From positions 1 through 6,286 of the forward strand of contig RFTR01000116.1 of assembly GCA_009923345.1 (NCBI GenBank): a stretch of 6,286 bases of DNA. The letters run 5' to 3'. The DNA is from Betaproteobacteria bacterium (GTDB lineage Bacteria > Pseudomonadota > Gammaproteobacteria > Burkholderiales > Burkholderiaceae_C). Each line of letters begins with the position of its first letter. Within the stretch, counting starts at the first letter, position 1. A program made the translations under genes and the position numbers. Shown here piece by piece: positions 1 through 6,286 of the stretch. The notes beneath the pieces are model-generated. The model made no database searches and had not been told where the DNA came from. It worked only from the letters and a program-made list of their open reading frames with translations.

Positions 1-2
1 TG

Positions 3-236
3 CTGGATGCACCATGGCCCGAAGTCGATGAAAAAGCGCTTGAGCGCGACACGATGGAATTGATGCTGCAGATCAACGGCAAGTTGCGTGGCGCCATAAA
101 AGTGGCGGTGAGTGCGTCTAAAGAAGACATAGAAAAAGCCGCTTTGGCGACGGAAGCATTTACCAAGCAGGCCAATGGCGGTGCACCTAAGAAGGTGATT
201 GTGGTGCCGGGCCGTTTGGTCAATATTGTTTTGTAG
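3..236 (+). CDS. leuS: Leucine--tRNA ligase, C-terminal fragment (5' end outside window)
   Basis: This is the last 77 residues of cytoplasmic leucyl-tRNA synthetase, the class I enzyme that charges tRNA-Leu with leucine using ATP. The reading frame is open from base 3, before the first ATG at 54, so the gene clearly enters from the left. The visible part is the C-terminal domain that follows the anticodon-binding helical domain. It shows the family pattern APWPEVDEKAL, then LMLQINGKLRGAIKV, and ends in the typical PKKVIVVPGRLVNIVL, which parallels the RKVIYVPGKLLNLVV end of the E. coli enzyme. Catalytic HIGH and KMSKS motifs lie upstream, outside the window. The stop codon TAG (234-236) is 8 nt before lptE and overlaps its ribosome binding site, so leuS and lptE are very likely co-transcribed. 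The identification is firm. Only the fragment can be judged, and it shows nothing unusual. Confidence 0.95.
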   Translation: MDAPWPEVDEKALERDTMELMLQINGKLRGAIKVAVSASKEDIEKAALATEAFTKQANGGAPKKVIVVPGRLVNIVL

Positions 237-238
237 GA
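235..238 (+). promoter_or_regulatory. Shine-Dalgarno of lptE, overlapping the leuS stop codon
   Basis: AGGA lies 6 nt before the lptE ATG at 245, and its first two bases belong to the leuS TAG stop codon. Ribosomes ending leuS therefore stop on the lptE initiation site, which fits translational coupling. The overlap is seen directly. The coupling is inferred. Confidence 0.6.
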
Positions 239-244
239 CCTGAT

Positions 245-745
245 ATGTCGTACCTGCGTCGTTTTTTATTGATCAACTTGGTGGTGGTTGTGGCGGGGTG
301 CGGCTTTCAGCTGCGCCAGTCGCCCAACTATGCGTTCACAACTTTATTTGTGAATTTGCCTGAGAACGATGTGATGGGCGCAAGTTTGCGTCGCAATATT
401 GCCGCCTCCAATCAAGTTACCGTGATCACCGATGTGCGTGATGTGGAAAAGGCGCAAGTGATTTATGAGCCAATTTTGAATGTACGCGAAAAAGTCATTT
501 TGGGGCGTACGTCCACAGGTGCAATTCGCGAATACCAATTGCGTTTGCGTTACCGCTTTAGATTGCGTACGCAAGGCGGAAAAGAGTTGATCCCGGACGC
601 TGAAATTTTCTTGACGCGTGATATCAATTTCAACGAGACGGGCGCTTTGTCGAAAGAATCAGAAGAAGCCTTGCTCTACCGCGATATGGAAAACGATTTG
701 ATACAGCAGATCTTGCGGCGTTTAGCGGCCGTGAAGTCGCTTTAA
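245..745 (+). CDS. lptE: LPS-assembly lipoprotein LptE (RlpB)
   Basis: LptE is an outer-membrane lipoprotein that plugs the LptD beta-barrel and helps insert lipopolysaccharide into the outer leaflet. The 166-residue product starts with a type II signal peptide: basic MSYLRR, a hydrophobic stretch LLINLVVVV, then lipobox V-A-G-C with the lipidated cysteine at residue 19. CGFQLR follows directly, the usual start of mature LptE. Further family-like features are YAFTTLFVNLP (29-39) and the beta-strand pattern REYQLRLRYRFRL (95-107). The C-terminal end, with DMENDLIQQILRRLAA, is a helix typical of the family. The residue after the lipidated Cys is Gly, not Asp, which agrees with sorting to the outer membrane. 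The length is somewhat below the E. coli protein (about 190 residues) but usual for betaproteobacteria. The position between leuS and holA is the conserved proteobacterial context and supports the call. The ATG is chosen because it gives a complete signal peptide and has an SD at 235-238. Confidence 0.93.
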   Translation: MSYLRRFLLINLVVVVAGCGFQLRQSPNYAFTTLFVNLPENDVMGASLRRNIAASNQVTVITDVRDVEKAQVIYEPILNVREKVILGRTSTGAIREYQLRLRYRFRLRTQGGKELIPDAEIFLTRDINFNETGALSKESEEALLYRDMENDLIQQILRRLAAVKSL

Positions 746-797
746 ATCTCACACGTCCAGGCTTATTGTCAGGCATTGTTAGTACCTCGTAACGCAC
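746..797 (+). other. lptE-holA intergenic spacer, no recognisable signal
   Basis: This 52-nt gap is the longest inside the leuS-proA cluster. I see no hairpin followed by a T-run, no convincing -35/-10 pair and no AG-rich ribosome binding site ahead of the holA ATG. Read-through transcription from lptE is therefore the simplest reading. Confidence 0.5.
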
Positions 798-1868
798 ATG
801 CAAATCGCCTTTTCTCAACTTCATCAACACCTGCAAGGCAGCAGCGCCAAAGGCGTGCGCACGCTCTACACCTTGCATGGTGACGAGGCCTTGTTGCAAC
901 AAGAAGCGGCAGATGCGATCCGCCATGTGGCGCGGGGGCAAGGCTTTACGGAGCGCATGGTGTTCACGGTGGCTGGTGCGCACTTTGATTGGGGTGAGGT
1001 GTTGGCCGCGGGCGGTTCGATGAGTTTGTTTGCGGACAAACAAATTGTTGAAATTCGTATTCCTTCAGGCAAGCCTGGAAAGGAGGGGGCCATAGCTTTG
1101 CAGCAGATTGCTGAAAGTGCATCGCAGCAAGACGGTGTGCTTACCCTCGTGGTCTTACCGCGTTTAGACAAAGCCAGCAAAAGCACAGCATGGTTTGCCG
1201 CGCTAGAGAACAACGGGGCCAGTATTCAAATTGATCCTATCGATCGTGCGTCTTTGCCCGCCTGGATTGCACAACGCTTGCAAGCGCAAGGTCAAAAGGT
1301 TTTGGGCGGCGAGGCGGGGCAACAAGCTTTGCAATTTTTTGCGGATCGGGTGGAAGGTAATTTGCTGGCGGCGCACCAAGAAATCCAAAAGCTTGCTTTG
1401 TTGTATCCAGAAGGTGAATTGAGTTTTGAGCAAATCGAGCGTGCTGTGATGAATGTGGCGCGCTACGACGCTTTCAAGCTCAGCGCTGCGGTGCTGAGCG
1501 GACAACCTGTGCGCGTGCAACGCATGCTCGACGGTTTAAAAGCCGAGGGCGAATCAGAAGTATTTGTGCACTATGCCCTAGCCGAAGAGATTCGTGCGCT
1601 CAAGCGAGTGAAAGATGCCTTGGCTGCTGGCAGGGCTTTGCCGATGGTCTTGCGCGAACAGCGCATTTGGGGGCCACGCGAGCGCTTGTTTGAACGTATA
1701 TTGCCCGGTTTGTCAGCTTCGGCCATCGATAAATTATTGGTGTCGGCCCACCATGTCGACGGCATTGTCAAGGGCATTCGCCGTGCTGATTGGCCAAGCG
1801 ACAGCTGGCAAGCTTTGCATCGCTTAGCTATGCGTTTGTGTCGCGCCTGTATGCCGCGCACAGCTTGA
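798..1868 (+). CDS. holA: DNA polymerase III subunit delta
   Basis: HolA is the delta subunit of the clamp-loader complex. It opens the beta sliding clamp so that it can be loaded on primed DNA during chromosome replication. The 356-residue product is of normal length for the family. The N-terminal region has LYTLHGDEALLQQEAAD (from residue 23), the degenerate AAA+ domain start typical of delta. MSLFADKQIVEIRIPSG (75-91) followed by KPGKEG matches the clamp-contacting region, with S-L-F as the usual beta-binding element. The middle has GNLLAAHQEIQKLALL, corresponding to the conserved GNLLAA.QEIEKL segment, and the C-terminal part is the helical collar domain. The start at 798 is well fixed: an in-frame TAG lies at 780-782 and later starts would remove the conserved N-terminus. 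No Shine-Dalgarno is visible before it. lptE lies upstream, as in many proteobacteria, and proA begins 14 nt after the stop. The call rests on these motifs together with the gene order. Confidence 0.95.
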   Translation: MQIAFSQLHQHLQGSSAKGVRTLYTLHGDEALLQQEAADAIRHVARGQGFTERMVFTVAGAHFDWGEVLAAGGSMSLFADKQIVEIRIPSGKPGKEGAIALQQIAESASQQDGVLTLVVLPRLDKASKSTAWFAALENNGASIQIDPIDRASLPAWIAQRLQAQGQKVLGGEAGQQALQFFADRVEGNLLAAHQEIQKLALLYPEGELSFEQIERAVMNVARYDAFKLSAAVLSGQPVRVQRMLDGLKAEGESEVFVHYALAEEIRALKRVKDALAAGRALPMVLREQRIWGPRERLFERILPGLSASAIDKLLVSAHHVDGIVKGIRRADWPSDSWQALHRLAMRLCRACMPRTA

Positions 1869-1882
1869 GCGAAAATGTACCT

Positions 1883-3163
1883 ATGAACGCTACCTCTATC
1901 GCCCAACAAGTGCATCTGCTAGGTGTGCAAGCCAAAGCCGCGTCTTCGCTGATGGCCAAAGCATCGGCCGCACAAAAAAGCCTAGCTTTGCGTGCCTTAG
2001 CAAAACTGTTGCGTAGCCATACCGCTCAATTGCAGGTGGATAACGCCAAAGACATAGAGCGCGCCAAAGCAGCAGGTCTAGAAGCCGCCATGGTTGATCG
2101 TCTCAAGCTCACACCGCAAGTGTTGGAGACTTGCGCACAAGGGTGCGAACAACTTGCCAATATGCCCGACATCATTGGTGACATCTTTGGTATGAAAGAG
2201 CAACCCAGTGGTATCCGCGTCGGTCAAATGCGCGTGCCTATCGGTGTGTTCGGCATGGTGTTTGAAAGCCGTCCCAATGTCACGATTGAAGCGGCGTCGC
2301 TCGCGATTAAAAGTGGTAACGCCTGTATTTTGCGTGGCGGCTCTGAGGCGATTGATTCCAACAAGGCGCTGGCGCAATTAGTTCAACAATCTTTGGCCGA
2401 AAGTGGTTTGCCGCAATATGCTGTGCAGTTGGTGCAAACCACAGACCGCGAAGCAGTGGGCCACTTGATCAAGCTGAAAGAGTTTGTTGACGTCATCATT
2501 CCGCGTGGTGGTAAAGGTTTGATTGAACGTATCACTCAAGAAGCCAAGATCCCAGTTATCAAACATTTAGACGGCAACTGCCATGTGTATGTCGATTCCG
2601 CATGCGATATCGACATGGCTGTGACGATTGCTGATAACGCCAAAACCCAAAAATACAGCCCCTGCAATGCGGCCGAAGGTTTGTTAGTCGCACGCAGTGA
2701 AGCTTCGGTATTTTTGCCACGCATTGGTGCTATTTATGCTGCCAAAGGTGTGGAGATGCGTTGTTGCCCAGAAGCGAAAAAGATTGTGTCAACAGTCTCT
2801 GGTGCGCGCATCCAAGATGCAACTGAGCAAGATTGGTTTGCTGAATACCTCGCGCCTATCATCAGTATCAAAGTGGTGGGCGATGTGCATGAAGCTATTG
2901 CCCATATCAACCATTACTCGAGTCATCACACTGACGCCATCATTTCCAATAACCATAGCCATATCGAACAGTTCGTGCGCGAGGTCGATTCGTCTAGCGT
3001 GATGGTCAATGCCAGCACCCGCTTTGCCGACGGCTTTGAGTACGGCCTTGGCGCGGAGATTGGTATCTCCACGGACAAATTCCATGCGCGTGGCCCTGTT
3101 GGAATTGAAGGACTTACCTCATTGAAATATGTTGTGATGGGACAAGGGCAGATTCGTAACTAA
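1883..3163 (+). CDS. proA: Glutamate-5-semialdehyde dehydrogenase (gamma-glutamyl phosphate reductase)
   Basis: ProA carries out the second step of proline synthesis in the cytoplasm, reducing L-glutamyl 5-phosphate with NADPH to glutamate 5-semialdehyde, which cyclises to pyrroline-5-carboxylate. The 426-residue protein has the aldehyde dehydrogenase fold and is close to the E. coli length (417). Visible landmarks in order are FESRPNVTIEAASLAIKSGN followed by GNACILRGGSEA (145-156, nucleotide-binding region), PRGGKGLIERI (from 207), KHLDGNCHVYVD (His228), and YSPCNAAEGLLV with the catalytic Cys261. The C-terminal signature VNASTRFADGFEYGLGAEIG then HARGPVGIEGL is also intact. The frame extends upstream to an ATG at 1790 inside holA, but the ATG at 1883 is chosen because it gives the normal N-terminus and avoids a 79-nt overlap. 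Its Shine-Dalgarno is weak (GAG at 1867-1869, rather far away). proB, the partner kinase gene, is not adjacent, which is usual in Burkholderiales. All key residues are present, so the enzyme should be active. Confidence 0.96.
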   Translation: MNATSIAQQVHLLGVQAKAASSLMAKASAAQKSLALRALAKLLRSHTAQLQVDNAKDIERAKAAGLEAAMVDRLKLTPQVLETCAQGCEQLANMPDIIGDIFGMKEQPSGIRVGQMRVPIGVFGMVFESRPNVTIEAASLAIKSGNACILRGGSEAIDSNKALAQLVQQSLAESGLPQYAVQLVQTTDREAVGHLIKLKEFVDVIIPRGGKGLIERITQEAKIPVIKHLDGNCHVYVDSACDIDMAVTIADNAKTQKYSPCNAAEGLLVARSEASVFLPRIGAIYAAKGVEMRCCPEAKKIVSTVSGARIQDATEQDWFAEYLAPIISIKVVGDVHEAIAHINHYSSHHTDAIISNNHSHIEQFVREVDSSSVMVNASTRFADGFEYGLGAEIGISTDKFHARGPVGIEGLTSLKYVVMGQGQIRN

Positions 3164-3183
3164 AAAGTTATCACATGCTTTGA

Positions 3184-3208
3184 TTGGGCGCAAAGTCATT
3201 GCGCTCAA
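3184..3208 (+). repeat. Perfectly spaced inverted repeat (10-bp stem, 5-nt loop) upstream of gshA
   Basis: TTGGGCGCAA (3184-3193) and TTGCGCTCAA (3199-3208) are inverted copies separated by AGTCA. As RNA they would form a 10-pair stem with one G-U wobble. It lies 21-45 nt after the proA stop. The next bases are CCCCC, not a T-run, so this is not a standard intrinsic terminator. It sits just before a TAGAAT element where the -35 region would be, so an operator for a dimeric regulator is one reading. A weak or factor-assisted terminator for the proA transcript is the other. The repeat is seen directly. Its role is inferred. Confidence 0.55.
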
Positions 3209-3213
3209 CCCCC

Positions 3214-3219
3214 TAGAAT
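3214..3219 (+). promoter_or_regulatory. Possible sigma-70 -10 element for gshA-kup
   Basis: TAGAAT matches the TATAAT consensus at five of six positions and lies 24 nt before the gshA start codon, which would give a very short leader. No good -35 hexamer stands at 16-18 nt upstream. The bases there (about 3191-3196, CAAAGT) fall within the inverted repeat. If real, the promoter may depend on an activator or be controlled through the repeat. It is a weak call based on one hexamer and on its position in the only sizeable gap before gshA. Confidence 0.3.
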
Positions 3220-3234
3220 CCCTCACCACCTTCC

Positions 3235-3239
3235 AAGGA
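3235..3239 (+). promoter_or_regulatory. Shine-Dalgarno of gshA
   Basis: AAGGA stands 4 nt before the ATG at 3244 and is the best ribosome binding site in the window. The spacing is slightly short but acceptable. It supports 3244 as the gshA start. Confidence 0.65.
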
Positions 3240-3243
3240 CTCC

Positions 3244-4539
3244 ATGGTTCCCCATCTCATCACGGCATTGACCGGCCCCATCAACGAACTTGAGCAACGC
3301 GTGCTTGACTCTATGCCAGCGATTGAGCGCTGGTTTCGTTTGGAATGGATGGAGCACACGCCTCCCTTCTACAGTTCAGTCGATATTCGCAATGCGGGCT
3401 TCAAACTCGCACCGGTAGATACCAATCTCTATCCGGGAGGTTGGAACAACCTCACGCCAGAAATGTTGCCCTTAGCAGTGCAAGCCGCAATGGCCGCGAT
3501 CGAAAAAATTTGCCCCGAAGCGCGCAACCTGTTGTTGATCCCAGAGAACCATACGCGCAATATGTTTTATCTGGCCAATGTGGCGCAGTTGCAGCGCATC
3601 TTTTACATGGCGGGTTTGAATGTCCGAATAGGTTCCATCAATCCAGAGATCAAAGAAAACACAACGATTGATTTACCCAATGGCGACCGCGTTACCTTAG
3701 AGCCTGTGATTCGTACCAAACGCCGCATCGGTCTTAAAGACTTTGACCCTTGCACTATTTTGCTCAATAACGATTTAAGCGCTGGTATTCCCGGTATCTT
3801 GGAGGATTTGCACGAACAATACCTGTTGCCCCCTTTGCATGCAGGATGGAGTATTCGCCGTAAAAGCAAGCACTTTGAGTGCTATGAAGAGGTCAGTAAA
3901 CGCTTTGGCAAACTCCTCGGCGTTGACCCATGGTTGATCAACCCCATGTTTAACCAATGCGGTGAAGTTGATTTTGCAGATGGCTCAGGTATGGAATGTT
4001 TGCAGACCAATGTCGATAGCTTGCTCACCAAGATCAAACGCAAATACAAAGAGTACGGTATCCAAGAAAAACCGTTTGTGGTGGTAAAAGCCGATAACGG
4101 TACGTATGGCATGGGCATTATGACGGTGCGTGATGTTAAAGACTTAGACGAGATCAACCGCAAAACCCGCAACAAAATGAGCGTGATCAAAGATGGTCAA
4201 TCACTCAGTGAAGTCATCATCCAAGAAGGTGTGATTACCCACGAACGGCTCAATGATGCCGTGGCAGAACCGGTCGTCTACATGATGGACCGCTACGTGG
4301 TGGGCGGTTTCTACCGCATCCACGCTGAGCGTGGCATCGATGAAAACTTGAATGCGCCTGGCTCGAGCTTTGTACCTTTAGCGTTTGAGCAAAGCGCGCA
4401 TACGCCGCAACCCGGTGTCAAGCCTGGTGCGAGTGCTCCTAATCGTTTTTATATGTACGGAGTGATCGGGCGCCTTGCGATGTTGGCAGCGAGTTATGAA
4501 CTCGAAGCGACCGACCCCGAAGCAGAAAATTACGACTGA
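3244..4539 (+). CDS. gshA: Glutamate--cysteine ligase, proteobacterial GshA family
   Basis: GshA joins L-glutamate and L-cysteine with ATP to form gamma-glutamylcysteine, the first and usually limiting step of glutathione synthesis. The 431-residue protein belongs to the family found in betaproteobacteria and relatives (Pfam GshA type), which is not similar in sequence to the E. coli enzyme. Recognisable parts are SSVDIRNAGFKLAPVDTN then LYPGGWNNL (about 60-70), LLLIPENHTRN, INPMFNQCGEVDFADGSGME, and a glycine-rich ATP-binding segment K282-A-D-N-G-T-Y-G-M-G291 preceded by the strand FVVV, which resembles ATP-grasp enzymes. The C-terminal end MYGVIGRLAMLAASYELEAT is typical too. The start is supported by AAGGA at 3235-3239. 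The gene follows an 80-nt gap that probably holds its own promoter, and kup begins only 11 nt after its stop. gshB, the next gene of the pathway, is not directly downstream; it may lie beyond the window or elsewhere. The family assignment is by recognition of motifs. Confidence 0.93.
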   Translation: MVPHLITALTGPINELEQRVLDSMPAIERWFRLEWMEHTPPFYSSVDIRNAGFKLAPVDTNLYPGGWNNLTPEMLPLAVQAAMAAIEKICPEARNLLLIPENHTRNMFYLANVAQLQRIFYMAGLNVRIGSINPEIKENTTIDLPNGDRVTLEPVIRTKRRIGLKDFDPCTILLNNDLSAGIPGILEDLHEQYLLPPLHAGWSIRRKSKHFECYEEVSKRFGKLLGVDPWLINPMFNQCGEVDFADGSGMECLQTNVDSLLTKIKRKYKEYGIQEKPFVVVKADNGTYGMGIMTVRDVKDLDEINRKTRNKMSVIKDGQSLSEVIIQEGVITHERLNDAVAEPVVYMMDRYVVGGFYRIHAERGIDENLNAPGSSFVPLAFEQSAHTPQPGVKPGASAPNRFYMYGVIGRLAMLAASYELEATDPEAENYD

Positions 4540-4541
4540 GG
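4538..4541 (+). promoter_or_regulatory. Shine-Dalgarno of kup, overlapping the gshA stop codon
   Basis: GAGG begins within the gshA TGA stop (4537-4539) and lies 9 nt before the kup ATG at 4551. It supports that start codon and suggests that kup translation is coupled to that of gshA. Confidence 0.55.
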
Positions 4542-4550
4542 TTTTTGTAA

Positions 4551-6286
4551 ATGGAACAGCAAGCTAAATCGTCGCTGACGGCGCTTACTTTGGGCGCAAT
4601 CGGTGTTGTTTACGGTGATATTGGAACCAGCGTCTTGTATGCCTTGAAAGAGGTGTTTGGTTCCGGCCATGTCGAATTTACGCCAGACAATGTTTACGGC
4701 ATTTTGTCGATTTTCTTTTGGACATTGACAACTATTGTCTCTATTAAATATGTGATGTTGGTTTTGCGTGCTGATAACAACGGCGAAGGTGGCTTGGTGG
4801 CTATGTTGGCTTTGGCGTCAATGGCGGTAAAAGACAAGCCTAGGTTACGAAACAAATTATTGATTGTGGGTATTTTTGGAACCTGTTTGTTTTATGGTGA
4901 TGGCGTGATTACACCCGCCATCTCGGTGTTGTCTGCGGTGGAAGGTTTGGAGGTGGTGTCGCCTGCTTTCAAACGCTATGTGATTCCACTGACCTTGATT
5001 ATTTTGTTCGTGCTGTTCGCTGTTCAAAAACACGGAACAGGCGGCATCGGAAAATTATTTGGTCCTATCACCGTGGTTTGGTTTGCGGTGATTGCAGCGC
5101 TTGGCGTTTACCACATAGCCGCCCATCCAGAAATCCTGTGGGCGATCAGCCCGCACTACGCAGTGGCATTTATTTTCAATGAGCCCTCCACGACTTTTTT
5201 GATTTTGGGCGCAGTGGTGCTGTGTGTAACCGGTGGCGAAGCCTTGTATGCTGACATGGGCCACTTCGGTAAAAAGCCGATTCGTGTCGCATGGTTCGCG
5301 GTGGTCATGCCCGCATTGACTTTGAATTATTTTGGCCAAGGCGCTTTATTGTTAGACAACCCTGAGGCTGTTGCGAACCCCTTCTTCATGATGGCGCCTG
5401 ACTGGTTGCTTTTGCCTTTGGTGTGTCTGGCGACTGCCGCTACGGTGATCGCATCGCAAGCTTTGATCTCCGGTGCATTCAGTGTGACCAAGCAAGTGGT
5501 GCAACTGGGCTTTTTGCCACGCTTGCAAGTGATGCACACCAGCGTCAAAGACACTGGGCAAATTTATATTCCAGTGGTGAACTGGGGCTTGTTTGCTTTG
5601 ATCGTGTTGGCGGTGATGATGTTCAAGTCGTCGAGTAACTTGGCGGCAGCTTACGGAATCGCCGTGTGTACTGACATGATGATCACTACGATTTTGACTT
5701 TCTTCGTGATCCGCTACAGCTGGAAATACCCATTGTGGCTGTGTCTTTCTGCAACGGGATTTTTCTTTGCGGTGGACTTGGCCTTCTGGGCGTCTAATTT
5801 GCTCAAGCTTTTCGAGGGTGGGTGGTTCCCGTTGGTGATCGGCGCCGCGATATTAGTACTCATGCTCACATGGCGCGACGGCCGCGAAATATTGCAGACC
5901 AAGCGTGATCGTGATTCGATGGAATTGAATGAGTTTTTAGACGCTGTTTTTTTGGCTCCGCCCACGCGCGTGTCTGGAACGGCAGTGTTCTTGACGTCGG
6001 GAATGGGCCATGTCCCGAACGCCCTTCTGCACAACTTAAAACATAACAAAGTACTGCATGAGCAAAATCTCTTTGTGAATGTACAAAACCACGAAGTGCC
6101 TTGGATTGCAGAGTCTGAACGCCTTCAAATATCAGCGCTTGAGCACAACTGTTGGCAAGTGGTGATCCATTACGGATTCAAAGATGATCCCGATGTGCCA
6201 GGCGCTTTAAAGAATTTGCAAGGCATGGGCTGCGAAATAAACCCAATGAGCACTAGCTATTTCTTGTCGCGTGACAGCATTGTTCC
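4551..6286 (+). CDS. kup: Low-affinity K+ uptake transporter Kup (3' end outside window)
   Basis: Kup (formerly TrkD) is an inner-membrane K+/H+ symporter of the KUP/HAK/KT family. The frame runs open from the ATG at 4551 to the window edge, giving 578 complete codons. E. coli Kup has 622 residues, so only a short C-terminal piece is missing. The N-terminal half shows VVYGDIGTSVLYALKEVFG with Asp23, RADNNGEGGLVAMLALAS (73-90), LFYGDGVITPAISVLSAVEG with Asp117, and GGEALYADMGHFG with Glu230, all hallmark positions. About twelve hydrophobic segments can be picked out, the clearest near 48-72, 102-127, 143-160, 171-190, 246-268, 285-310, 340-360, 364-387, 393-418 and 424-441. From about residue 442 the chain turns hydrophilic and forms the cytoplasmic domain, including GTAVFLTSGMGHVPNALLHN. 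The first signature reads GTSVLY where the wider family usually has GTSPLY. The gene is 11 nt from gshA and probably shares its transcript. Confidence 0.95.
   Translation, partial: MEQQAKSSLTALTLGAIGVVYGDIGTSVLYALKEVFGSGHVEFTPDNVYGILSIFFWTLTTIVSIKYVMLVLRADNNGEGGLVAMLALASMAVKDKPRLRNKLLIVGIFGTCLFYGDGVITPAISVLSAVEGLEVVSPAFKRYVIPLTLIILFVLFAVQKHGTGGIGKLFGPITVVWFAVIAALGVYHIAAHPEILWAISPHYAVAFIFNEPSTTFLILGAVVLCVTGGEALYADMGHFGKKPIRVAWFAVVMPALTLNYFGQGALLLDNPEAVANPFFMMAPDWLLLPLVCLATAATVIASQALISGAFSVTKQVVQLGFLPRLQVMHTSVKDTGQIYIPVVNWGLFALIVLAVMMFKSSSNLAAAYGIAVCTDMMITTILTFFVIRYSWKYPLWLCLSATGFFFAVDLAFWASNLLKLFEGGWFPLVIGAAILVLMLTWRDGREILQTKRDRDSMELNEFLDAVFLAPPTRVSGTAVFLTSGMGHVPNALLHNLKHNKVLHEQNLFVNVQNHEVPWIAESERLQISALEHNCWQVVIHYGFKDDPDVPGALKNLQGMGCEINPMSTSYFLSRDSIV

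Noticed and set aside
630..1043. Minus-strand open frame of 137 codons across the lptE-holA junction
   Set aside because: It is antisense to two well-supported genes, its product resembles no family I know, and it is rich in Arg/His as expected from reverse reading of coding DNA.
1478..1499. Inverted repeat GCTCAGC ... GCTGAGC with 8-nt loop inside holA
   Set aside because: It falls within coding sequence for the Leu-Ser-Ala-Ala-Val-Leu-Ser segment and is explained by the repeated Leu-Ser codons. There is no T-run or other sign of function.
1790..1882. N-terminal extension of proA to an ATG inside holA (31 extra residues)
   Set aside because: The extension overlaps the holA coding region by 79 nt and has no resemblance to the ProA N-terminus. 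The ATG at 1883 gives the normal family start.
3184..3213. Intrinsic terminator for the proA transcript
   Set aside because: The stem-loop is strong, but it is followed by ACCCCC instead of a T-run, so I list it only as an inverted repeat of unknown role.
5714..6049. Minus-strand open frame of 111 codons within kup
   Set aside because: The + strand frame of kup is continuous here and matches the family. The reverse frame has low-complexity Ser/Lys-rich content with no recognisable domain.
4551..6286. Possible frameshift or pseudogene in kup
   Set aside because: Reading codon by codon, the frame stays open from 4551 to the window edge with all family motifs in order. The gene is simply cut by the window end.

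Overview
The window reads as ordinary core-chromosome DNA from a betaproteobacterium, most likely order Burkholderiales. The main grounds are the gene order leuS-lptE-holA-proA, the proteobacterial ATP-grasp-like GshA (not the E. coli-type GshA), and a Kup transporter close to the proteobacterial form. G+C looks intermediate, near 50% by eye, which would suit a lower-GC member of the order. The genus cannot be fixed from this sequence. All genes are on the + strand and coding density is very high.

Layout: (1) 3-236, the C-terminal end of leucyl-tRNA synthetase (leuS), cut by the left window edge. (2) 245-745, lptE, an outer-membrane lipoprotein for LPS assembly, whose ribosome binding site overlaps the leuS stop. 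(3) 798-1868, holA, the delta subunit of the DNA polymerase III clamp loader. (4) 1883-3163, proA, gamma-glutamyl phosphate reductase of proline synthesis, 14 nt after holA. (5) 3164-3243, an 80-nt intergenic gap with a strong inverted repeat, a possible -10 element and a good Shine-Dalgarno. (6) 3244-4539, gshA, glutamate-cysteine ligase. (7) 4551-6286, kup, a K+ uptake transporter cut by the right window edge and open in one frame throughout.

The genes probably form two transcription units. leuS-lptE-holA-proA are closely packed and look like one operon mixing translation, envelope biogenesis, replication and amino-acid synthesis, a conserved but functionally mixed arrangement. gshA and kup are 11 nt apart and are probably co-transcribed from a promoter in the 3164-3243 gap. 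That pairing has some physiological logic, because glutathione and K+ are both major cytoplasmic solutes and glutathione gates K+ efflux in many proteobacteria.

I found no mobile element, CRISPR array, tRNA/rRNA, phage gene or unknown-function cassette, and no evidence for a new biological system. The points worth a second look are modest: the inverted repeat before gshA, the gshA-kup linkage, a substitution in the Kup signature motif, and a holA start without a visible Shine-Dalgarno.
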